From: Gemmatimonadota bacterium
GTDB lineage: Bacteria; Gemmatimonadota; Gemmatimonadetes; Gemmatimonadales; GWC2-71-9
Length of the DNA stretch: 64,000 bases
Reading direction: 5' to 3'
NCBI GenBank assembly: GCA_003222135.1
Contig: QHUM01000040.1
Coordinates: 37,591 to 101,590 of the forward strand
The notes below the pieces were generated by a model, which worked only from the letters and a program-made list of their open reading frames with translations, was not told the DNA's origin and ran no database searches. Position numbers and translations under genes: made by a program. Below are positions 58,010 to 64,000 of the stretch, piece after piece. How positions within the stretch are numbered: position 1 is the first letter of the stretch; each line of letters begins with the position of its first letter.

Positions 58010-59023
58010 TTACCCACCCCAGTGAATCGCTCCGTGCAAGGCGGGAGTTTGTCCGTCACAATGCTGTTCAAAGCGCAGGTCGAGAGCCGTCAGGCTGCCG
58101 TTGGCATAGGTGACGCGATCGATGGCGAACCAGCCCAGCAGGGTGTTACAGCCCCGCCCTTCGCCGGACCAATCAAGGCCCCCTTTCACTGGGTTCTGGA
58201 AGGGGTACCGGCGGAGATCGCCGTAATAGCCGGGTTGGAGTTGGCTGAGCGTGTTCATGGCCTGGAAGTCTCCGGTCCATCCCTGCACCCCATTGACGGT
58301 AACGGACAGGTGGCCGCCATTGGCGGCTACGGCAATGGTGGAATTCGTCGGGGTATAGCTGTTGGTTTGACCCAGACCGATGTAGTCCCCCGGGTCGCTA
58401 TTGAGGTAGACATAGCTTCCAGCGGATGGAGTCGATCCGGCTGCGGGACGCCAGAGGCCGGCCGGAGCCGGATCGACCGGTCCCGGCGGTGCGGTGGTGT
58501 CGTCAGATCGCCAGATAATCGTCCCGTGCAACGCGGTTGTGCCGCCCTCACAATGCTGCTCGAAGCGTAGCCCGATGGCTGTGAGATTGCCGTCGACGTA
58601 CCTGACGCTGTCGATGGTGAACCATCCTGAGAGGGTATTGCAGCCGCGCCCTTCGCCATACCAGCTGAGGCCCCCCTTCGCCGGGTCATGGAACGGGTAG
58701 CGCTGAAGGTCGCCGTAAGTACCGGGTTGAAGCTGGCTGAGCGCACTCGGCGCTTGGAAGTCGCCGTACCACGATTGGTCCCCGCGGATAGTGACGGCGA
58801 GGTGTCCGCCACTTGCCGTTACGGCGAAGACGGCGTCCGCCTGGGTATAGTGGTAGGTCTGACCGCCACCGATGTAATCGCCAACGTCGCTTTGGAGTCC
58901 CACGATGTTCGGGGATGGGTGTCCGGCAGGACCGGTGATCCCCGACTTATCCGCCCCACAGGCCGCCGCTGCGGCGCCAGCGAGGGAAAACAACACACAG
59001 CGAAGCGGTCCCGCGAATCGCAT
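58010..59023 (-). CDS. Lipoprotein with two tandem copies of one beta domain
   Basis: The 337-residue protein has a lipobox (LAGAAAAACGADK) and two copies of a domain of about 120 residues. Each has GDYIG, a Gly-rich strand, GGHLAVTI or GGHLSVTV, LSQLQPG, GDLQRYPF or GDLRRYPF, GGL-W-GEGRGCNTL and LRFEQHC. The copies are joined by a Pro-rich linker (TTAPPGPVDPAPAGLWRP). Two conserved cysteines per copy may form a disulfide. Function unknown. Confidence 0.8.
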   Translation of the reverse strand: MRFAGPLRCVLFSLAGAAAAACGADKSGITGPAGHPSPNIVGLQSDVGDYIGGGQTYHYTQADAVFAVTASGGHLAVTIRGDQSWYGDFQAPSALSQLQPGTYGDLQRYPFHDPAKGGLSWYGEGRGCNTLSGWFTIDSVRYVDGNLTAIGLRFEQHCEGGTTALHGTIIWRSDDTTAPPGPVDPAPAGLWRPAAGSTPSAGSYVYLNSDPGDYIGLGQTNSYTPTNSTIAVAANGGHLSVTVNGVQGWTGDFQAMNTLSQLQPGYYGDLRRYPFQNPVKGGLDWSGEGRGCNTLLGWFAIDRVTYANGSLTALDLRFEQHCDGQTPALHGAIHWGG

Positions 59024-59114
59024 TGGTCCTCTTTCTCCGTACCTGGCAATTCTACCCTCCTTGGGCGCGCCCGCCAGCTTCAAGCGCTTGCCACCTCAAC
59101 TCCAGCGTCTTTTC

Positions 59115-59128
59115 AAACCAGTTGGTTT
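59115..59128. promoter_or_regulatory. Palindrome AAACCAGTTGGTTT
   Basis: A 6-bp-arm inverted repeat between the stop of the 59150-59569 gene and the start of the duplicated-domain lipoprotein. It could be a regulator site or part of a weak terminator. No regulator gene is close. Confidence 0.35.
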
Positions 59129-59149
59129 CGAGTCGGAGCAGCGTTCGCA

Positions 59150-59569
59150 TTAGTCGGTCCGCCGCGCTACAGCGAGGCCGGCAGCTACGGCGAGTGCGAC
59201 AACGAACGCCGGCAGCGCCGTGAGAACGGGCCATGCCACGAGCGCGACGGCGTGGGAGGGTTGGTAGCTCGAGACGGCCTGCGCATGGATATTTGCCGCG
59301 ACCGCGAGTGCGAAGGCCCCCAGGGCGACGGCCAACGATGTATGTAATGCCGTGGTCCCAGGCGAGCTACGCAGCCGCACGTGTTCATGCCAGATATGCG
59401 CCGCGAATGCGGCGGCGCTGATCACCCAGGCGGCGAGCCGCCACGTCACTCGCATCTGCGCGGACGCAGCCCGATTGGCGAGCGCCGCGAAGCTGATGCC
59501 GGCGACCAGGTACACGACGCCCACGAACAGCACAGCCCGGAGCCAGCGGAGGCGACCCGACGCGTCCAC
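59150..59569 (-). CDS. Membrane protein of unknown function (139 aa)
   Basis: The protein has four hydrophobic helices (AVLFVGVVYLVAGISFAAL, LAAWVISAAAFAAHIWHEH, SLAVALGAFALAVAANIHA, VVALAVAAGLAVA). No family recognised. It starts at GTG 59569, 9 nt after the DUF1761 stop, and probably shares its transcript. Confidence 0.7.
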   Translation of the reverse strand: MDASGRLRWLRAVLFVGVVYLVAGISFAALANRAASAQMRVTWRLAAWVISAAAFAAHIWHEHVRLRSSPGTTALHTSLAVALGAFALAVAANIHAQAVSSYQPSHAVALVAWPVLTALPAFVVALAVAAGLAVARRTD

Positions 59570-59578
59570 GTGTGTGGC

Positions 59579-59989
59579 CTAGTGCCACGCGCTCACGATG
59601 ATCGGTATCACCAACATCTTCACGAGCCAGTCACCAGCATGGATCGCGGCCACCTTCCAGGGGACGTTCTCCCACAGGACCGATCCCGTGAGCAGGATTA
59701 CCGGAAACCCGATCCACAGCGAGAGGCCGAAGTGCACCGCGCCCAGCCAGCTGCCGACGCCGAGGAGTGCCACGAAGCGCGCGATCACGTAGGCGAGGAC
59801 GAGGCACCGCACCAACTCGATAAGCAGCTTCCCCGCGGGCATCTTCGCGCCCGCCATCGCCGCGACGGGGTCCATGCCGCGCAGCCGCATCCACGGCTTG
59901 TAGAACAGCAGCGGACTGTACCAGAGCCAGCCCAGCACGAACACGGCGACGGCTGCCACCAGGACGGCCAAAGAGTTCACGTGCACCAT
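59579..59989 (-). CDS. DUF1761 membrane protein
   Basis: The 136-residue protein fits DUF1761: an N-terminal helix ending FVLGWLWYSPLLFYKPWMRLRG, then helices with WLGAVHFGLSLWIGFPVILL and ENVPWKVAAIHAGDWLVKML. Four membrane helices in all. Function unknown. ATG at 59989. Confidence 0.87.
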   Translation of the reverse strand: MVHVNSLAVLVAAVAVFVLGWLWYSPLLFYKPWMRLRGMDPVAAMAGAKMPAGKLLIELVRCLVLAYVIARFVALLGVGSWLGAVHFGLSLWIGFPVILLTGSVLWENVPWKVAAIHAGDWLVKMLVIPIIVSAWH

Positions 59990-60074
59990 CGTTCACCCGC
60001 TCCCTTCACTGTGGTCATCGTGGGCCCGCATCGCTCTAGAATGTCCCTTCGGCGGCCCGACGGATAGGTCCAGA

Positions 60075-60977
60075 TCAAGGTGGTCCCCGGGTACTCGCGA
60101 GGTAGTCCGCGAGGCCTCCCAGCCGAAAACCGAAATCCTCGGCAAAGCGCGTCCCGTCGGAAAGCGGTCCCCCCTGGGCTTCACCCAGCCGAACAGGCAC
60201 TTTCCTCACTCGCTCGACCAGCGCTGCGAGCTGTTGTGTCTCCCACACCTCTGCCGGACCGTTGTAGATGCGGTGCGGCAGGTCAGCGGCGTCCGCCAGA
60301 ATGGCCAACATGCGGGCCACCTCATCGACGTGTGCGAGCGATAACCGGGCCGTCGGAGCGAAGGGGATGGAGATCGGAAGTTGGCCAGGCGACGCTACGG
60401 TTTCAAAGATCTGCGAGCGCCAACCCGATGCCGTATGCTTCGCACCGGGGCCGACGACGCGCGCCATCCGCAGGGCCACGAAGCCGAACCCCGTGGTGAC
60501 GGCGAGGCTCTCACCCGCCAGCTCCGCGGCGCGTTTCGCCGCACCGTAGGGGTCGTCCGGCGCCGGGACATCGTGCTCGTTCAACGCACGGGACGCAGTC
60601 GCAGACCCGTACACGCTCAGGGAGCTCCCGAAGACGAAACGCTCTACCCGATGCGCTCGAGCCTCGCGGAGCAGGCGCAGCGTGCCGGTCAGGTTCACTT
60701 CGGTTGCCATACCGGGATCTGCGCGGAAGGCCGTTGGCAGGACAGCGGCCAGGTGGACAACGGTGCGAATCGAGGCGGAGTCAAACAGGCGCGCCGTGTG
60801 ATCGTCTCTCCGGATGTCGCAGGGTTCAACGTTCTCGAGGGCGTTGGTGTGAATGTCCACGGCCAAGACGCGGTGCCCGGCGGCGCGGAGCAGTGACGCG
60901 AGTCTCGACCCGATCTGGCCGCCCGCTCCGGTCACGAGGACAACGTGGGGCTTTGTGATGAGCGCAGCAGTCGTCAG
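60075..60977 (-). CDS. NAD-dependent epimerase/dehydratase
   Basis: The 300-residue protein is an extended SDR: VVLVTGAGGQIGSRLASLL (NAD loop), TVVHLAAVLP, GSSLSVYGS, the active-site DPYGAAKRAAE with YxxxK, and RMARVVGPGA. It probably modifies a nucleotide sugar or related substrate. There is no ATG, GTG or TTG in a suitable place; a CTG at 60977 overlaps the upstream stop as CTGA, like the ATGA and GTGA couplings elsewhere, and is the likely start. Confidence 0.85.
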   Translation of the reverse strand: MTTAALITKPHVVLVTGAGGQIGSRLASLLRAAGHRVLAVDIHTNALENVEPCDIRRDDHTARLFDSASIRTVVHLAAVLPTAFRADPGMATEVNLTGTLRLLREARAHRVERFVFGSSLSVYGSATASRALNEHDVPAPDDPYGAAKRAAELAGESLAVTTGFGFVALRMARVVGPGAKHTASGWRSQIFETVASPGQLPISIPFAPTARLSLAHVDEVARMLAILADAADLPHRIYNGPAEVWETQQLAALVERVRKVPVRLGEAQGGPLSDGTRFAEDFGFRLGGLADYLASTRGPP

Positions 60978-61558
60978 CGCTTGTTCGGCGCCGTGCGGTC
61001 GCTCCGCCGTACCGGGCGCGTCAGGATCACGAGACCCCGGACCCGCTCGGAGCGCGATGGGGCATCCGCTCGCGCTACGTGAACCGTGTTGAGCAGAACC
61101 CCTTGGTCCGTGGCGAACGAGACGCCCAGCAGTATCGCGTGCCGTTCGCGGCCACGCTCCCAGATGTTGCCCTCGAGGGGCTCCGGGTCGGTCGCTCGAG
61201 ATCGGGTCCCAAAGCGGCGGGGCACGCCGGTAAAGTGGAACCCGAGAATTCGTTGCTGCGGCTCCGGCTTGATGTCGGAGCGGCGACGTTGGCAAATGGG
61301 GAACGCCGAGCTGTAAATGGACTTGCCGTCGAGCGTGACGTCCAGAACGAGGGAGTCGCTGCTCGCGCAATCGCCGAACCAGTGCCACACGACTTCGTTG
61401 CGCGCCGCAGTGGACGCCTGGCCAGATACGGAGACCGGCACGAGCGCTACGACGAGCGCCACAGCCGTGATTGCGCGGAACAGAGCCCGGAGTTCGGAGC
61501 CCTCTCCGCGCGCGGCCTCGGATCCGTTTGGCGGCGTCACCCGCGCTTGCCGGCGCAA
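60974..61558 (-). CDS. Secreted protein of unknown function
   Basis: The 194-residue frame contains a signal peptide (LFRAITAVALVVALVPVSVSGQ) and a soluble domain with two cysteines (FGDCASSDSLVLDV and AFPICQRR) and a basic C-terminus. No family recognised. The open frame starts at a TTG at 61558; the GTG at 61540 is another option and the signal peptide suggests the start is not far upstream of residue 23. Confidence 0.6.
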   Translation of the reverse strand: MRRQARVTPPNGSEAARGEGSELRALFRAITAVALVVALVPVSVSGQASTAARNEVVWHWFGDCASSDSLVLDVTLDGKSIYSSAFPICQRRRSDIKPEPQQRILGFHFTGVPRRFGTRSRATDPEPLEGNIWERGRERHAILLGVSFATDQGVLLNTVHVARADAPSRSERVRGLVILTRPVRRSDRTAPNKR

Positions 61559-61603
61559 GGGAGCCGTCAGGGAGCGGAGCCGGCTTTGGGCGCCAGCCTC
61601 ACG

Positions 61604-62053
61604 CTACAAGTCCTTGCGGAAGCACCGCACGAGCCCGGCCTCGACGAAGCCGAGCGCGCGGTGGGCGGCGGCGCTGATCTGGTTGTCTGGCTGCGCGTCC
61701 GAGGCAAACTCCCGGCAACCCTGTGAACGTCCCCACTCCTCCGCCGCCGCGATCAGCGCGCGACCGACACCGCTGCCACGGGCCTTAGGCACAACGAACC
61801 ATCCCTCGAGGTACGCGATACGGTCGCTCCGGCAGCCCTCGGCGTAAGCGCGAATCGATAGCTCGGCGAGGCCGATGGGACAACCCGCCCCGTCCTCGGC
61901 GAGGAGGACAGTCAGTGGTTCGCGTGCGTCGCCGGCAAAGAACCGGTCAATCTCCCCCCCGTGCTCGGCTTTGGAACGGTCGGGCCAGAGCGCGTGGCGC
62001 AGCTCAAGCCACGCGTCCGCGTCGGTCGGCTTCGCTGGTCGTACTATGGTCAT
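61604..62053 (-). CDS. AAC(6')-like aminoglycoside N-acetyltransferase
   Basis: The 149-residue protein aligns along its length with AAC(6')-I enzymes: a start with DADAWLELRHALWPD and EHGGEIDRF, GLAELSIRAYAEGCRSDRIAYLEGWFVVPKARGSGVGRAL (acetyl-CoA loop), CREFASDAQPDNQISAAAHRALGF and the C-terminus VRCFRKDL. Those enzymes acetylate the 6'-amino group of kanamycin-class drugs. The pattern is specific enough to suggest that activity, but the natural substrate of a chromosomal soil homologue may differ. ATG at 62053. Confidence 0.85.
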   Translation of the reverse strand: MTIVRPAKPTDADAWLELRHALWPDRSKAEHGGEIDRFFAGDAREPLTVLLAEDGAGCPIGLAELSIRAYAEGCRSDRIAYLEGWFVVPKARGSGVGRALIAAAEEWGRSQGCREFASDAQPDNQISAAAHRALGFVEAGLVRCFRKDL

Positions 62054-62083
62054 TGAGGTGCTGCTGCCTGACGGATCGCGCGT

Positions 62084-62113
62084 AAGCTGCGGGTGACCGG
62101 CCCGTCGGCGCAA
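62084..62113 (-). promoter_or_regulatory. Promoter TTGCGC-N18-CAGCTT, AAC(6')-like gene
   Basis: TTGCGC (62113-62108), 18 nt ending TCACCCG, CAGCTT (62089-62084) on the minus strand, 30 nt before the ATG at 62053. The gene therefore appears to have its own native-type promoter. Confidence 0.55.
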
Positions 62114-62252
62114 GGGAAGTAGACGACGGTCCGCACGAGCCAGGGCGATCGCCGCCCACCAGCTTCAATACCCGCCGGATTTGTCGTAACGTGTGTCGAG
62201 ACCCTGCCCGCTTTCAGGTGCGATTCAACCGCCTTCCACCAAACGGGTCCCC

Positions 62253-63029
62253 ATGAAAGAACAAGACCTCACACGTCGTGGCTTTGTAAAACAGTCATTG
62301 GTCGCCGTCGGTCCAGCCGTGGTAGCGCCGAACGCGCTGCCGTTGGGGTCAGCGCGAGCCGAGTCCGCCATGGCACGCATGACAGTCGTGTGTGTCGGCG
62401 CGCATCCGGACGATCCAGAGTCGGGGTGCGCCGGGACGCTGACGCGGTACGCGGCACTCGGGCATGCGGTGACGGTCGTCTATCTCACGCGGGGAGAGCG
62501 CGGCATCTCCGGCAAATCGCTGGACGAAGCGGCGACGATTCGTTCCGCCGAGTGTGAGGCCGCCTGCCGGATCATCGGTGCGAAACCCGTGTTCTTCGGC
62601 CAAATCGACGGCGCGACCGAGGTGACCCAGGCGCAGGCGGACGCGATGAAGCGTCTCCTCACCGCCGAACGTCCCGACGTGGTGTTCACGCACTGGCCAG
62701 TGGACACGCACATCGATCATCAGGTCGCAAGCGTCCTCACGATCCGGGCGTGGATGAGCCTGCCGACGTCGAGCCTCTACTTCTTTGAAGTCAACAGCGG
62801 CAGTCAAACGGAGGGCTTCCTGCCGAACACCCACGTGGACATCTCGTCGGTCGTCGAGCAGAAAAAGGCCGCCCTCTTCGCGCACATCAGCCAGGACGGC
62901 CAGGGCATCTGGCGGCAGCACCACGAGATCATGGCGTTGTGGCGGGGACGTGAGTTCGGTGTGCCCGCCGCAGAAGCGTTCGTGCATCTCAGCCGCGATA
63001 ATCACGCCAGAAACCTGCCGGGCTTGTGA
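62253..63029 (+). CDS. Tat-exported LmbE/PIG-L-family deacetylase
   Basis: The 258-residue protein has a twin-arginine signal (TRRGFVKQSLVAVGPAVVAP) and the LmbE metal-binding motif VGAHPDDPESGCAGTL, TRGERGISGK and HWPVDTHIDHQ. Family enzymes remove N-acetyl groups from GlcNAc-type substrates with zinc. Export suggests it acts on glycans or peptidoglycan-derived sugars outside the cytoplasm. Confidence 0.9.
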   Translation: MKEQDLTRRGFVKQSLVAVGPAVVAPNALPLGSARAESAMARMTVVCVGAHPDDPESGCAGTLTRYAALGHAVTVVYLTRGERGISGKSLDEAATIRSAECEAACRIIGAKPVFFGQIDGATEVTQAQADAMKRLLTAERPDVVFTHWPVDTHIDHQVASVLTIRAWMSLPTSSLYFFEVNSGSQTEGFLPNTHVDISSVVEQKKAALFAHISQDGQGIWRQHHEIMALWRGREFGVPAAEAFVHLSRDNHARNLPGL

Positions 63030-63056
63030 GCAGCCGGGAAGGCGACACGACGCTCA

Positions 63057-63443
63057 TTATCCTTTGACATAGGACAGCTTTTCCGCGACCAGCCCGTCGC
63101 GCACGCGAAAGATATCGACGCCCCGGACATGGCCGCGTTGCCCCTCTTTCGCCCAGGAATACACCCAGCGCACGACGCAACGATCGCCGGCGGCGAATAT
63201 CTCCTCGCTATCGAAATGGGCTTCCGGTGAGCGGGCAAAGAATTGCTCCCAGAACGCTCTCACGCGATGCTGCCCCTCGAAGCGTTCACCGTCTGGCTGA
63301 GGCCGGGTATTCTCAAAGGCGCAGTCGTCACTCATGAGTCTCATGACGGCGTCGACGTCATGGCGGTTGAAGGCGTCGTTGAAGCGTTGCACGACTGCGA
63401 CGGCGCTGCTGGGTGGCGCGCTCTTGCTCGGCCCCTTCGCCAT
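63057..63443 (-). CDS. SnoaL-like / NTF2-fold protein
   Basis: The 128-residue protein fits the SnoaL-like group: VVQRFNDAFNRHDVDAVMRLMSDDCAFENT, VRAFWEQFFARSP and VRGVDIFRVRDGLVAEKLSYVKG. The cone-shaped fold can be an enzyme or a binding domain. It converges with the LmbE gene, 27 nt between stops. Confidence 0.85.
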   Translation of the reverse strand: MAKGPSKSAPPSSAVAVVQRFNDAFNRHDVDAVMRLMSDDCAFENTRPQPDGERFEGQHRVRAFWEQFFARSPEAHFDSEEIFAAGDRCVVRWVYSWAKEGQRGHVRGVDIFRVRDGLVAEKLSYVKG

Positions 63444-63535
63444 GTGCCAGTCTCCCTATGTCGCAGGGTGATGTTCTGAAGAGGGTGGCGCGGGCCTTTG
63501 AACGCAGGGCCCATCGCGCTCGAACGCGTGCCGAC

Positions 63536-64000
63536 TCAACGCGGGACGCTCAAGTTGCTGATCGGCGTCAGCGAGAGCTTCCGGAACTCGACCTCCGACC
63601 CTTCCGACTGCAACGCGATCCGCCCGCGATCGGCGGTCGCGTCCGAGCCGTCATTCACCAGGTCGCCGTTGACCCAGACTCTGATCGAGCGGCCGACAGC
63701 CTCGATGACCATGGTGTTCCACTCGCCGACCGGCTTCTCGGAGTTGTCGGTCAGGTTGAGGATGCGCCGTGCCTTGCCCTCCGTGGTCCCCCACCGCGCC
63801 GGTGGTCCGCGCCGCCGTTCCATGTCGGGAACATGGATGTCTTCCACGATGCACCAGAAATCGCCGGCGTTCCCGTGCTCCATCTGCACTTCGATGGAGC
63901 GCGGGAACATCCCGTACAGGGCGCGCGGGGTCGACGCGTGCACCAACACGCCGGCGTTCCCGGGTGCGGCGGCGAAGCGGTATTCGACCTCCAGCCGGTA
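63536..64000 (-). CDS. DUF1080 (3-keto-disaccharide hydrolase-like) protein, N-terminus beyond the window
   Basis: The 154 codons in view are the C-terminal part of a concanavalin-like domain: LEVEYRF, GVLVHASTPRALYGMFPRSIEVQM, EWNTMVIEAVGRSIRVWVNGDLV and GRIALQSEGSEVEFRKLSL. This is the DUF1080/PF06439 pattern; members act on glycans or 3-keto sugars. The frame is open to the window edge, and an internal GTG at 63949 is not the start. Confidence 0.88.
   Translation of the reverse strand, partial: YRLEVEYRFAAAPGNAGVLVHASTPRALYGMFPRSIEVQMEHGNAGDFWCIVEDIHVPDMERRRGPPARWGTTEGKARRILNLTDNSEKPVGEWNTMVIEAVGRSIRVWVNGDLVNDGSDATADRGRIALQSEGSEVEFRKLSLTPISNLSVPR

Noticed and set aside
49860..62120. Integron cassette array: many small unrelated genes with a repeated GCGCAA...AAGCTG motif between them
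   Set aside because: The motif is about 30 nt with no matching RYYYAAC/GTTRRRY pair or long imperfect hairpin, gene strands are mixed, no integrase is seen, and the spacing behaves like a -35/-10 promoter.

Overview
This 64 kb window is a GC-rich bacterial chromosome segment. Its gene content fits a soil-type member of the Gemmatimonadota: a Gram-negative envelope with TonB receptor, beta-barrel and lipoproteins, a type IX-like sorting tail, an EI/HPr/HPr-kinase system with mannose-family PTS subunits, and many secreted DUF and LVIVD proteins. The phylum is inferred from gene mix and synteny; no rRNA or tRNA gene was seen to fix it. Almost all genes lie on the minus strand, and most junctions are 1-20 nt overlaps of the ATGA or GTGA type, so the window is a series of long, translationally coupled operons.

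Layout. 0-8.4 kb: housekeeping genes (tadA, clpB, a DUF3857/transglutaminase protein, a mini-protein with a type IX-like C-terminal domain, selB, recO). 8.5-15 kb: a vitamin B12 uptake operon with promoter and cobalamin riboswitch, then btuF-btuC-btuD-btuB, a Dph6-type ATPase and a beta-propeller lipoprotein that is a candidate BtuG-like surface B12 binder. 15-30.7 kb: a run of about 20 coupled genes: outer-membrane barrel, ribD-ribE-ribBA-ribH, nusB, a glycosyltransferase, hpf, hprK, PTS EIIA-EIIB-EIIC-EIID, HPr, EI, metK, ahcY, a bifunctional-nuclease-family protein and a carboxypeptidase-regulatory-like protein. Each end of this run carries a roughly 95-nt composite palindromic repeat with the same architecture but different, compensating stem sequences. 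30.8-34.9 kb: purM, a PfkB kinase, argS, an FmdB zinc ribbon and a 57-residue conserved-looking protein.

35-48.5 kb is an envelope and stress region: a Spy-like protein, DUF2911, a TMEM175 channel, a polyproline SdrD-like protein, a peroxiredoxin/GMC-oxidoreductase/subunit-3 operon, and a six-gene operon holding a tandem duplication of a DUF305-LVIVD gene pair plus a GH130-like hydrolase. 48.5-64 kb is an accessory zone of small, mostly single genes: a Tat-exported Gfo/Idh/MocA oxidoreductase, DoxX, GNAT acetyltransferases including an AAC(6')-like one, an amino acid permease, dodecin, an internally deleted reductase, a duplicated-domain lipoprotein, a LmbE deacetylase and a partial DUF1080 protein.

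A recurrent promoter form is visible: -35 TTGCGC or TTGACA-like, a 17-18 nt spacer, and a -10 of CAGCTT or TAGTTT usually preceded by CCCG. It precedes many of the operon heads. No rRNA, tRNA, CRISPR array, insertion sequence or prophage was recognised.
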